The notes under the pieces are model-generated. The model was not told where the DNA came from and did not search any database. It worked only from the letters and a program-made list of their open reading frames with translations. Both the position numbers and the translations under genes were made by a program. From JACMLD01 sp038207265 (lineage in GTDB: Bacteria; Bacteroidota; Bacteroidia; Chitinophagales; Chitinophagaceae): a stretch of 64,000 nt of DNA. The DNA is taken from NCBI GenBank assembly GCA_038207265.1, contig JBBQZZ010000017.1, positions 42,185-106,184 on the forward strand. The letters run 5' to 3'. The number at the start of each line of letters is the position of its first letter. The first letter of the stretch is position 1. Shown piece by piece: positions 54,130 to 63,252 of this stretch.

Positions 54130-55743
54130 ATGAATATTATAAAAGGATGCGATGTGTTGCCTGTTAAAAATCGTCTTATGATATCTTCATCCGATTTAAG
54201 CACAACTTTTACCCGCAATAATAAATTCCCTGAACCGGGATCGGAAGCCGAAAGATCTACTTTTCTAAGCATTCAACAAGCCATGCTAACACAATATGAA
54301 AATGTGTTTCCGGATAAACTTGCGGAACGCACGGTTGTAATTGTTCCTTCGTTGACAATGGATACTGAAATCCTTTCCAAGGTTAAAGGTGCTATTCACT
54401 ATGAAGAACGGCTACTTTGCATGCTCATGTTACTACGTATGCCACTTACCAAACTTATTTATATTACAAGTGTACCTGTTCCGGATGTAATCATTGATTA
54501 CTATTTAAATCTATTGCCGGGTATTACCGGTCATCATGCAAGGAATCGACTAACAATGCTTAGTTGTTTTGACGCAGGTTCCAGACCACTTACCCAAAAG
54601 ATACTTGACAGACCAAGACTCATTGAAGCAATCAGGCAAAATATTAAGCAACTTTCAACTACGCACCTTACCTGTTTCAATATTACTCCGCTGGAAAAAA
54701 CCCTTTCAGTGCAGTTGGGAATTCCTCTATTTGGAACTGATCCCGACAAATTTTATGAAGGATCGAAATCAGGTGCAAGAAAGACTTTCCGGGAGAGTGG
54801 AGTTAGTATGCCCGATGGATTTGAAGATCTGTACTCCAAACAGGATGTTATCAGGTCGCTTGCTGCGTTGAAAAGGCAGCATCCATTATTAAGAAAAGCA
54901 GTGGTTAAAATAAATGAAGGATTTAGTGGTGATGGAAATGCCATTTACCGTTATTCAAAAATGCCATTGGATGATAGTCTCGAAGAAAATATCGCTTCAT
55001 CATTCACACAACAATTCAGAACCGTTGCAAAAGATCTAGCTGAATCGACCTTTTTTGAGAAACTTGCTGCTATGGGAGGAATTGCAGAAGCGTTTCTTGA
55101 GGGAGAAATAAAAATGTCGCCTTCTGTACAATGTGTAATCAATCCAGATAAGAGTATTGATGTAGTAAGCACACACGACCAATTGCTGGGTGGAGATGAT
55201 GGTCAGATATTTTTAGGAGCCATCTTTCCTGCCGATAAAATGTACAATGTAACGCTTGCTGCCGAGGGAAGAAAGATTGCTCAAACATTAGCACAAAAAG
55301 AAGCAATGGGCAGGTTTGCGATAGATTTTATTTCTGTGAGGCAGGATGATAATTCATGGCGACACTATGCAATTGAAATCAATCTTCGCAAGGGCGGCAC
55401 AACACATCCGTTCCTGATGTTGCAATTTTTAACAGATGGCAGGTATCACCCGGAAAGTGGTGAATTCATAACCGCAAACGGAAACAATCGATGCTACTTT
55501 GCATCTGATAATGTAATCAATGAAAATTACAAAGGACTTATCCCAGATGACCTGATGAACATCGCAATGTTCCATTCATTGATGTACGACGGCGCAACAC
55601 AGGAAGGCGTTATGTTTCATCTTCTTGGTGCACTTTCAGAATTTGGCAAATTAGGAATGGTATGTGTAGGAAGTACACCGGAGCGGGCCAAATTGTTTTA
55701 TGACCGTGCTATTGAAGTGCTGGATATAGAAAGCGTGAGTTAA
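54130..55743 (+). CDS. ATP-grasp peptide ligase, PGM1-like
   Basis: A 537-residue cytoplasmic protein. The central part has the ATP-grasp pattern: GIPLFGTDPDKFYEGSKSGA, KAVVKINEGFSGDGNAIYRY (nucleotide-binding loop), GGIAEAFLEGEIKMSP and AIEINLRKGGTTHPF (Mg2+ ligands). The ending (MFHLLGALSEFGKLGMVCVG) matches the C-terminal domain of the pheganomycin-type ligase PGM1. PGM1 joins peptides to a nonproteinogenic amino acid; related proteins may form small peptide or carboxylate-amine products. It is 31 nt after a secreted M13 peptidase gene, so the two could be one operon. Confidence 0.85.
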   Translation: MNIIKGCDVLPVKNRLMISSSDLSTTFTRNNKFPEPGSEAERSTFLSIQQAMLTQYENVFPDKLAERTVVIVPSLTMDTEILSKVKGAIHYEERLLCMLMLLRMPLTKLIYITSVPVPDVIIDYYLNLLPGITGHHARNRLTMLSCFDAGSRPLTQKILDRPRLIEAIRQNIKQLSTTHLTCFNITPLEKTLSVQLGIPLFGTDPDKFYEGSKSGARKTFRESGVSMPDGFEDLYSKQDVIRSLAALKRQHPLLRKAVVKINEGFSGDGNAIYRYSKMPLDDSLEENIASSFTQQFRTVAKDLAESTFFEKLAAMGGIAEAFLEGEIKMSPSVQCVINPDKSIDVVSTHDQLLGGDDGQIFLGAIFPADKMYNVTLAAEGRKIAQTLAQKEAMGRFAIDFISVRQDDNSWRHYAIEINLRKGGTTHPFLMLQFLTDGRYHPESGEFITANGNNRCYFASDNVINENYKGLIPDDLMNIAMFHSLMYDGATQEGVMFHLLGALSEFGKLGMVCVGSTPERAKLFYDRAIEVLDIESVS

Positions 55744-56743
55744 TTTCAATAGTTTAAATTTTTTAATGCAGCTGCAATTATATTAAATGATAATGATGGA
55801 TTTTACCAGCGGCTTCTTCAAAAGCACAGCGGATATTCGCGTAAAAAACCTTTGTTTCGATCAGGAAAAAAAATATTACTTTTTTTGATCATTATTTTAC
55901 TCGAGCAATCGGGGATTTATTTCATTAAAAATCTCCTGTTTATCACAGTGTGTCTTTTGTACGTTTCATTTTGAAAACAAACCTGTTCCAGTAAACTATA
56001 TTTAAGATTAAGATAAATAGGATCATCTTTATAAACTCGCAATTTTGATTTTATTATCGGTTATAAAACAAATGATGGTGCCATGAAACCAATAAGTTTT
56101 TTATTTGTTGGACTGTTGATTTGATATTCCATTACCGCACAATCACCTCCAGGCTGGGTTAAACCGTCCGTTTTCTACCAAATATATCCATCTTCCTTTC
56201 AGGATAGTGATAGCAATGGGATTGGTGACTTTAAAGGAATTCAATTCCATGCTGACTATGTTTAATCTCTGGGAGTATATATTGATGATAGGATAAAACA
56301 TGGCAAATTGAAAAAAGCGATGTGTGTCTTATTGACTTTATTTTAGAATAGAAAAAGTAAAAACCATCGACTACGAGGATTTGAGTGCAATTTTTTTTTC
56401 GGACCAGAGCGGCTTATCATAGTGCATCCATCTACGTTAGTTTTTTTGCTCTTTACTATTTTTCAAACCATTATATAAATTCATCTTTACAATTGAATGC
56501 AGTACAGCAAATCATTGCAGCATTTGATGTACCAATTGTTGAACCTACTTCAAATTTAGACAGTACGCTAATCATTCAAGCGTTAAGCAAACTGGTTGTT
56601 GCAGATAAAATAGTAGAAAAACAAAAAGATGATTAAATTTAAAAAAAGCTAATAGAACCAGTCAGTAAAATAATGGGAACTTACAATAGTATGGCAGTGT
56701 TCAGTCAATAAGAAGTTCAAAACAATAAAAAAATCTATAAAAA
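55744..56743. other. Non-coding kilobase with gene relics
   Basis: About 1 kb with no intact gene. It contains the GH13 relic at 56083-56280. A GTG-initiated 83-codon frame at 56385-56636 ends in AALSKL-like helices and Lys/Asp residues, without any family I know. No terminator was seen after the ATP-grasp gene. Confidence 0.55.
56083..56280 (+). pseudogene. Relic of a secreted GH13 alpha-amylase/glucosidase
   Basis: The frame from ATG 56083 gives a signal-peptide-like start, a TGA at 56122, then the GH13 N-terminus (WVKPSVFYQIYPSSF, QDSDSNGIGDFKGI, DYV), a TAA at 56263 and SLGVY before similarity ends. Family members read FYQIYPRSFKDSDGDGIGDL with LDYLKSLGVD. So only the first ~60 codons of a gene of about 550 remain, with two in-frame stops and a large deletion. 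It is dead by any reading. Confidence 0.75.
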
Positions 56744-57688
56744 ATGAAAGTTATCACCAAAAAAAAGATATTCCGGGTCATTTCATTTTTACTAATAGGT
56801 GTTATAATCCTCCAGTTTATACAGCCAGGTTTTGAAACACCCCTGGTGGCAAGTGATATTGCAGCGCCAGTTGAAGTAAGCGCTATTTTAAAAAGGTCTT
56901 GTTTCGCCTGTCACTCTAATGAGACCAAACTAAGTTGGTTTGACAGGATATCTCCCATTTCCTGGAAAGTAGCTAAAGACATCAAGGAAGGCCGAAATGT
57001 AATCAACTTCTCAGAATGGAATAACCTTACACCGGCACAACAAAAAGATAAATTTTGGGAAATAATAAACCATGCCATATCTGGCGTTATGCCGTTGAAA
57101 AAATATACAGTTATGCATCCTTCCGCTAAGCTTTCGGAGAGTGACCTGGCTATTCTGAAAAATTACGTAACAAGTTTGGCAATTTCAAGGACCTACGACA
57201 CTTTGAAAACGATGGAAGCTTTTGAACAATATAAACAATGGAGAAATGGAATTGACATTGGTAAAAGACCTGTGGCAGTTAACGGAGTGGCTCATGATCC
57301 AGATTATAAAAACTGGCAGCCAATCAGTACTACAGATGCTTTTAGTAACGGCACCTTGCGGGTTATATTTGGTAATGCAGTTGCAATCAAAGCGATTAAT
57401 GAGAATCATACAAGGCATTGGCCAAATGGAACCGTGTTAGCAAAAGTACAATGGGATCCTTTGGTAGACGAAGAGGGCAATATTCATACGGGTAAATTTA
57501 ACCAGATTGAATACATGGTAAAAGATGAAGAAAAATATGCTGACACCGAAGGTTGGGGATGGGCCAGGTTTAAAACGCTTGACCTGGTGCCCGATGATAA
57601 GGAGGCTCAGTTTGCTACAAAGTGTATTAACTGCCATCGGCCCGTAAAAGCGCTGGATAATGTATTTACGTTCCCCATTAAACAATAA
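56744..57688 (+). CDS. Two-heme-site fusion: Haem_bd domain plus cytochrome P460
   Basis: A 314-residue protein with an N-terminal membrane anchor (VISFLLIGVIILQFI). The first domain is a heme-binding (Haem_bd) unit with RSCFACHSNET (CxxCH at 53-57) and WKVAKDIKEGRNVINFSEW. The second half is a cytochrome-P460-like domain with WRNGIDIGKRPVAVNGVAHD, LRVIFGNAVAIKAINENHTR, WPNGTVLAKVQWDP and a CxxCH at 294-298 (KCINCHRP) near its end. P460 family members oxidise hydroxylamine or bind c'-beta-type heme. The partner lipoprotein gene begins 4 nt downstream. Confidence 0.85.
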   Translation: MKVITKKKIFRVISFLLIGVIILQFIQPGFETPLVASDIAAPVEVSAILKRSCFACHSNETKLSWFDRISPISWKVAKDIKEGRNVINFSEWNNLTPAQQKDKFWEIINHAISGVMPLKKYTVMHPSAKLSESDLAILKNYVTSLAISRTYDTLKTMEAFEQYKQWRNGIDIGKRPVAVNGVAHDPDYKNWQPISTTDAFSNGTLRVIFGNAVAIKAINENHTRHWPNGTVLAKVQWDPLVDEEGNIHTGKFNQIEYMVKDEEKYADTEGWGWARFKTLDLVPDDKEAQFATKCINCHRPVKALDNVFTFPIKQ

Positions 57689-57692
57689 TGCA

Positions 57693-58175
57693 ATGAAGAA
57701 TATAACTTACACGGTGTGGGTATCCATTTATATATTGATAAGTTCCTGTATCAATAACGCCAACTTGCCTGATACCATAAATACCAAAGCATCGTTCCCG
57801 GATTCCATTAACTTCAGTCCTTCTGGTTTGAAAGTAATTACTTCTTTCATAAACAAGAAGAACGGAACTATGTCTACCCTATACGGCAATTCATTGGCAT
57901 TGCAAAAAGCTATCGCCTTTAATAAAGAAGTAGTTGGTGGCGAGTCGTTTACCCTCGTTACCTGGAAGCAACAGACTGATGCGCATTGGTTCGGCGCTAA
58001 AATTCCCGGCGATTTGCATTCTGTAGAAATAGTGAAAACCAATTCGAACGGGATCACTGTTTTAATAAATTATGAACGATATGAGGGTAAAATACGGGTT
58101 TTAAATTCAGATACGTTGTATAAAAGCGAAAGGATAAAGTTTATACTTGACCAAAGGCCATCTGTTATGCCCTGA
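57693..58175 (+). CDS. Lipoprotein partner of the P460-type cytochrome
   Basis: A 160-residue protein from the ATG at 57693, four bases after the cytochrome stop; an in-frame ATG at 57660 overlaps that gene. The lipoprotein signal is VWVSIYILISSC (Cys near 18). The mature part has ITSFINKKNGTMSTLYGNSL, FTLVTWKQQTDAHWFGAKIP and SVEIVKTNSNGITVLINYER. I recall similar proteins next to P460 genes but know no name. No heme motif is present. A periplasmic partner or chaperone is possible. Confidence 0.75.
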   Translation: MKNITYTVWVSIYILISSCINNANLPDTINTKASFPDSINFSPSGLKVITSFINKKNGTMSTLYGNSLALQKAIAFNKEVVGGESFTLVTWKQQTDAHWFGAKIPGDLHSVEIVKTNSNGITVLINYERYEGKIRVLNSDTLYKSERIKFILDQRPSVMP

Positions 58176-58847
58176 CAGTTGCCTGTTCTCCCAAAATATT
58201 CTCAGCATGTTTGAACGTAAGATTCATGTCACAAATAAACAGTTGTAGACAAAAATAATAAAGCCGGATTTTGCTGGAGGGTTACGAGTCATTTACAGTA
58301 GGTGCTTCCTGTGATAATAACACTACATTGCTGGAAGTAGATTTGAATGATGTACCGGAGACTCCAAAACGAATTCAAGTATTGGTTTGAAAAATCGATC
58401 ATCATTAGAAATATGCTGTGTGGACCACGTGACCCTCAGTTACTAAGAATATTTATGGCTTAGTTATTCTTGTTGTAAGAAGGCTTTCACGGCGAGTTCC
58501 AAACACGTAAGCTAATAACAGGCCAAAGAGCTTAATCGCTAGGATACGCATTTGTAAATATTTTTACCAGCTACTATGGATTATTCATCTTCCAAATAGC
58601 TTCTGAACCGGGTTTACGCTCATCTGTTGCACGGAGTAAAAGCGTATCATTGAGTGAAAGGCTTCCAAATATTTCTAATGATGGTTTGTTCCTGAAATCC
58701 TCCTGTAAGTGACAGCTTTATTCACCTGATTCGACATGTTTCGCACAGAAAATGGAAAATTGGCATATTAGAATGTCGCTTCAAAAAACGAAGAACTAAT
58801 ATGCTGTAAAAAAAATCGACCAATTTATCACGATCAAAAACTAAGAC
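58176..58847. other. Intergenic with decayed coding traces
   Basis: 672 bp without an intact gene. A plus-strand frame around 58270-58390 (ILLEGYESFTVGASCDN) is open without an ATG. A minus-strand frame around 58574-58715 reads RNKPSLEIFGSLSLNDTLLL and RATDERKPGSEAIWKMNNP before a TAG. Both look protein-like, but I recognise neither. They may be relics. Confidence 0.5.
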
Positions 58848-60509
58848 ATGAAAAGTAACCGAAGAGCATTTTTAAGCAGAATATCATTGGCCACTGCTGT
58901 ATTTACTATTCCGGGATTTGTCTATTCCTTCAAATCAGGTGGTGATGACTTTGTGGAGACAGAAACGACATACGGCCGCATTAAGGGAATCAGAAATGAA
59001 GGCGTCAATATATTTAAGGGAATCCCTTACGCAGGAAAAATTTCTGACGACCGGCGTTTTAGAAGGCCTGCCCCTTTAGCAACATGGACTGGTGTACGTG
59101 ACGCTTTGCAGTTGGGTGCTCCTGCTATTCAACCGCTCAACGGAACACGTGGGTTAAATGAACCGAAACCAAATGAAGACTGCTTATTTTTAAATGTTTG
59201 GACACCTGCCAATGATAATAAAAAACGGGCAGTGATGTTTTACAATCATGGCGGCGCTTTTGTTGGAGGATCTGGTGGCGCAGTTGATCAGGATGCTTCA
59301 AACCTTGCCCGCCTATTTGATGTAGTAGTTGTAGAAACAAACCATCGGTTAGGCATTATGGGATTTCTGTACCTCGATGAAATAGCCGGAGCCGAATACG
59401 CAGGTTCGGGCAATATGGGAATGCTAGATATTACTGCTGGTTTGAATTGGGTAAATAAAAATATTGCTGCATTTGGCGGTGATCCTGATAATGTAATGAT
59501 TTTTGGCGAATCTGGAGGAGGCGCTAAAACATCTTGCTTGTATGCGATGCCTGAAGCGGCACCATTTTTCAATAAAGCATCTATTGAAAGCGGCCCCGGT
59601 ATTAAAATGATACCCAAAGAAGCAGCAGTTGAAATGACAGCAATAGTTTTACGGGAATTGAATATTACTCCAAAAGATTGGAGAAAACTACTTGAAGTGC
59701 CAGTAGAAGATTTGTTAAGTCTACAGATGAAAATGCCAGCATTAATGGCCCAATCGGAGTACACGAAGAAAAATGGTGCTGTAGGTTTTGCCCCAAACGC
59801 CTTCGCACCTGTAGTGGATGGAGTTGCGCTTCCTCACCATCCTTTTGATCCTACAGCGCCAAAAATCTCAAAATACAAACCTCTCATGGTTGGGTGGAAT
59901 GAGGATGAATTTACTTTCTTTGCCATGGCATCACATGACACGGACGCATTAAAAGAAGACTTCAGCTTTGAAGCATTACCAGCAAAGCTTAAAGGGCAAT
60001 TCGGGGCAAACACGCAAGAAATTATTGATGCCTATCGGCGCACAATGCCAAATGCAACACCATCAAATATCTGGGTTGCAATAGAATCGATCAATATGAT
60101 GGGTTTAGGTTCTATTAAAATAGCTGAAAGAAAGGTTCAACAGCAAGGCGCACCAGTTTATTTGTACAATTTTGGATATAAGTCAGAAGCAAAAGTTCCT
60201 GGAACAGATTATCCATTTGGCACACCGCATGCCATGGACATCACCTTCAAATTTAACAATGAAGTTCCTGGTGCGAACGCAGGTTTCTTAGGAGGTAATA
60301 AACCTGAAAGATTTATTGCATCCCATAATATGGCAGAATTTTGGACAACATTTGCGAAAACGAGTCATCCCGCGGCAAAAAATGTCCCTGAATGGCCTCC
60401 GTATAATTTGACTGACAGGCCTACAATGCGCATCGATGCAAACTGTGAAGTAATAAAAAATAGGTTTAAGGATGAACTTGCCATGTGGAGATCTATTGGG
60501 AAGGTATAG
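58848..60509 (+). CDS. Type-B carboxylesterase, Tat-exported
   Basis: A 553-residue alpha/beta hydrolase with a Tat-type signal (MKSNRRAFLSRISLATAVFT). Carboxylesterase type-B signatures: GIPYAGKISDDRRFRRPAP, EDCLFLNVWTPAND, FYNHGGAFVGGSGG (oxyanion hole) and MIFGESGGGAKTSCL with the nucleophile Ser222. The acidic residue and His are expected near WNEDEFTFF and the C-terminal GTPHAMDITF segment (His). It hydrolyses unknown esters in the periplasm. The last intact gene before the accessory region. Confidence 0.92.
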   Translation: MKSNRRAFLSRISLATAVFTIPGFVYSFKSGGDDFVETETTYGRIKGIRNEGVNIFKGIPYAGKISDDRRFRRPAPLATWTGVRDALQLGAPAIQPLNGTRGLNEPKPNEDCLFLNVWTPANDNKKRAVMFYNHGGAFVGGSGGAVDQDASNLARLFDVVVVETNHRLGIMGFLYLDEIAGAEYAGSGNMGMLDITAGLNWVNKNIAAFGGDPDNVMIFGESGGGAKTSCLYAMPEAAPFFNKASIESGPGIKMIPKEAAVEMTAIVLRELNITPKDWRKLLEVPVEDLLSLQMKMPALMAQSEYTKKNGAVGFAPNAFAPVVDGVALPHHPFDPTAPKISKYKPLMVGWNEDEFTFFAMASHDTDALKEDFSFEALPAKLKGQFGANTQEIIDAYRRTMPNATPSNIWVAIESINMMGLGSIKIAERKVQQQGAPVYLYNFGYKSEAKVPGTDYPFGTPHAMDITFKFNNEVPGANAGFLGGNKPERFIASHNMAEFWTTFAKTSHPAAKNVPEWPPYNLTDRPTMRIDANCEVIKNRFKDELAMWRSIGKV

Positions 60510-61068
60510 GTATGGTTTATTTTATATCTGAAATATTTCAGCGCAACATATTCAATGTAACTGATGAAAATATATTGCGAATGGCAATGTGGAGAGTTCG
60601 CTATTCTTCACGTACAAAATGAAGAAGTGAATTAAATTTTTTTATACGTTTTAAGCTATTAAGACACTTCGATTCCTCGCGGGGTCTTTTTAAAAACTCA
60701 AAACCGGACATATATATTTGCGAAAGTGCATCGGAGGATTTGAGATATTAGCGACTTCGCGATGTCGAGCTAATTCAAAATATCAAAAATTGAGGATGCG
60801 TAACGGCGAAGCTTTAAAATAAATTATTGTTCTTAAAATCATTGTTATTTACTTAACTGTTGCTGGTTAGGTAGCTAGGATATATCAAGGAGTACTGCTA
60901 TTTCTAAAAAGCAATTTTACCCGCGTGCACCATTTTCACCGCAACTGGAAAACAAAACTGTCCATTTTTTTCATCCCTAAAAAAAATAATAAAATTGCTT
61001 TGATTAATTCTATCTGCCAAATGAAAAGCGGAGCTTTTATAATTTTCTTAAGGTCTTGCTTTGATGGT
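60510..61068. other. Intergenic accessory spacer
   Basis: 559 bp without a supported gene. A small imperfect hairpin lies near 60748-60775 (TTAGCGAC/GTCGAGCTAA with a bulge). Only short frames with no family likeness occur. Confidence 0.45.
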
Positions 61069-61296
61069 TTAATTATCACTCAACTCAATTCCGTCAAACG
61101 AACTTTTGAAGTCAAAGCAAGACTGAGTTAAAAGCTGCGTAAGAAATTTTTCGGCAAAGTCAGATCTGATGTAATTGAAATTTGCAAAATCAAGGCGTGT
61201 CGCATACCAGCCAGGGAGTGCATTTAAATGAATTGACCTTATGTTGCCACCTTTGAGTTTGTCTATGAGTGCTTTTAGAAATATTAAGTCTGTCAT
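61069..61296 (-). pseudogene. N-terminal fragment of a DUF4011-type helicase-like protein
   Basis: A 75-codon frame whose product starts TDLIFLKALIDKLKGGN and continues RSIHLNALPGWYATRLDFAN, then FNYIRSDFAEKFLTQLLTQ. I recognise this as the N-terminus of very large DUF4011-containing superfamily I helicase-like proteins. Those are over a thousand residues, so only the beginning remains before a stop. The identification is from memory of the LNALPGRYATRLDL phrase. It lies just outside the ~53-bp direct repeat at 61362. Confidence 0.5.
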
Positions 61297-61361
61297 ACAT
61301 GACTTTGAAAGATACTATAAATATTAAAACCAACTGCTTATATAGCTACTGCCGTACAAAT

Positions 61362-61414
61362 GCTGATAGTACCTAGATGCCCATGTTATTCCGTCGCGCC
61401 AGCATAGCAGCAAA
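61362..61414. repeat. Copy A of a ~53-bp direct repeat
   Basis: The sequence starts GCTGATAGTACC and contains the 20-bp core ATTCCGTCGCGCCAGCATAG (61388-61407). The same core is found at 63966-63985 within copy B (63939-63993). The two copies are in the same orientation and differ at a handful of positions. They bound a 2.5-kb segment carrying the antiporter and DUF1648 genes. Confidence 0.85.
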
Positions 61415-61441
61415 CCTTTGGCTGTAGTGCTTCGCTTCCAT

Positions 61442-62614
61442 TTAGCCATGTCGCTGCGTTTTATTGGTCATAAGTCCAAGCATCATTATAAGAGCTGTCA
61501 AAATTATTACCTGAATGATAAGTGATTTATTTACAAATGAAATATTTTGTGCCGGTTTAATTGCAAGGAAAAGTAATATTGTAATTAGTCCCCTTGGAGC
61601 AATAAATAACAAAGGTGATAATGAAAGTTTGAAAATTTTTAGTTGAATAGCTCTGAAAAGAAAAATTGCTGTTACAATTCCGACTGCCCAAATCAAGGTA
61701 TCTGTGTTCAGGATTTCTTTTGCTTTAATAAGATAGCCGAAAAGCAAAAAGAAAAGTGCTCTTACTAAAAATGCTGCTTCAATTGTCAACTCCTTAAATT
61801 TATGAACCTCTTTATTCAACTCGTCTGGTTTAAATTTTTCAATCCATTTAAATTGTTTTAACTCATCAAGATTACCAAGGAACAAACCAAAAAGCAAAAT
61901 AAATATTAGTGCTGGTAAATGATATATTTCAGAAATAGCGTATATCAAAATGACAAGCAAAATGATTGGAACAAATTTTATGTGATGTTCAATTTTGTTG
62001 AGCAAAAAAGCAAGGCCGATTGTTGCCATAAAAGAAATAACAGTAATAATGATGAGTTTTAATCCAAAATATCCAAACGAAGAAAAACCAAAACTGTTAT
62101 TAAAAGCAATAAAGGTGAAGAATAAAACACCAATGATGTCGGACAAACTACTTTCATAAATTATAAACTCCTTATTGAAGGGTGTCAGTGATTTTACACT
62201 TGGTATTGCAATGGCACTGCTAATTATACAAAGTGGTATAGCGTTAATCAGGCTGTCTTTGAATGAAATTTGTCCGACATGTTGAAACAAAAATGAAAGG
62301 AGAAACGCTAACGCAAACATCGGAAAAAGAGAGGCAAAAAAAGATTTTCTGATTAGAGTGGCTTTGGATTTATTGAATTCTAACTCAAGAGATCCTTCTA
62401 AAACAATTAGTATTAGTCCAACCGTTCCCAAAACTGGCAGGAGTGATGTCAAGTCAGGTATATTAATTCCTACAAGCATAGAAAGTTGTCGCACAGCAAA
62501 ACCTAAAAGCAATAACAAAATCACCGAAGGCACTTTTGTCTTTGACGATGTTAGGTCAAAAACATAAGCAAGTAACAGCAAAGTGCATACTGTAATAATA
62601 ATTGTTATTGTCAT
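61442..62614 (-). CDS. Cation:proton antiporter, CPA2/KefB-type membrane domain
   Basis: A 390-residue membrane protein of the Na+/H+ exchanger superfamily. It begins with IIITVCTLLLLAYVFDLTSS, then PSVILLLLLGFAVRQL, LPVLGTVGLILIVLEGSLEL, ISSAIAIPSVKSLTPFNKEF and ESSLSDIIGVLFFTFIAF (the Asp pair expected in such carriers), and ends in LIIQVIILTALIMMLGLM. About 11-12 segments are present and no TrkA domains. It exports monovalent cations in exchange for H+, the ion unknown. It is in the repeat-bounded segment and more AT-rich than its neighbours. Confidence 0.9.
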   Translation of the reverse strand: MTITIIITVCTLLLLAYVFDLTSSKTKVPSVILLLLLGFAVRQLSMLVGINIPDLTSLLPVLGTVGLILIVLEGSLELEFNKSKATLIRKSFFASLFPMFALAFLLSFLFQHVGQISFKDSLINAIPLCIISSAIAIPSVKSLTPFNKEFIIYESSLSDIIGVLFFTFIAFNNSFGFSSFGYFGLKLIIITVISFMATIGLAFLLNKIEHHIKFVPIILLVILIYAISEIYHLPALIFILLFGLFLGNLDELKQFKWIEKFKPDELNKEVHKFKELTIEAAFLVRALFFLLFGYLIKAKEILNTDTLIWAVGIVTAIFLFRAIQLKIFKLSLSPLLFIAPRGLITILLFLAIKPAQNISFVNKSLIIQVIILTALIMMLGLMTNKTQRHG

Positions 62615-62702
62615 AATTGTCTGCCAATTTTACTGCTATTTTCAAAAGTTTGCACAATTCTCAAAGCATTCCAGCCAACGTCAGTTCGTCTAAGAACAAC
62701 CG

Positions 62703-62888
62703 TTGCTAATCGAATATAATTCAAATTATAGCCATTACAGATCCTACGTTACAAAAATATTCCCGGAAGCGTGCAGTCAAAACCCGAAAAGCGTAATTGT
62801 AATAGTGGCACACAAAATGCGCAGTAGAATATTGTCTGTCATTAAAAATGAAACACCGTACCAGATGAACTATCGCTCAAAAAAATAA
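62703..62888 (+). mobile_element. Relic of an IS110-like transposase C-terminus
   Basis: A TTG-initiated 61-codon frame whose product ends KSVIVIVAHKMRSRILSVIK NETPYQ-like, the layout of the end of IS110/IS116/IS902 transposases (HYxRxxxx, then K..VIxVAHKMxxxI and NxTPYQ). Only this end remains; the frame upstream is closed by a TAA at 62691. No inverted repeats or target duplications are seen. The call is by pattern and only moderately sure. Confidence 0.4.
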
Positions 62889-63252
62889 ACAATAGACTCT
62901 TTAAAACTCATTGAAGGTTTTATGCTCCGACTACAAAACAATCGGGGTAGAATGAAAATTACCACATCAGCAAGCAGGTAGCAGATCATTACAGTTGCAG
63001 GTAGAGGGTGAGGCAATCCGCAATATCACAAATTGGAACCGGAGTTTAAAGAAAATTAAATACCACACTAACGCCTTTGAATGATTTAACGGCGGCAGAA
63101 GTGACAATTAGCAAAACATAAAATCATTCAAAACCGCAGTGTGAAAAATCAATAACAAATTATGTGGTGACTTTATTACTATATCATTCTTCAGCGCTAG
63201 TCCCTGACCCCTTTACATAGGATATGTTTGTTGTGCGTTCGTGCTTGTCACT
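62889..63252. other. Intergenic within the repeat-bounded segment
   Basis: 364 bp of AT-rich DNA downstream of the DUF1648 gene with no ORF, hairpin with T run or repeat that I can support. Confidence 0.45.

Noticed and set aside
56385..56636. 83-codon frame upstream of the P460-type gene as a gene
   Set aside because: GTG start followed by a poly-Phe run, no recognisable domain, and it lies in a decayed interval.
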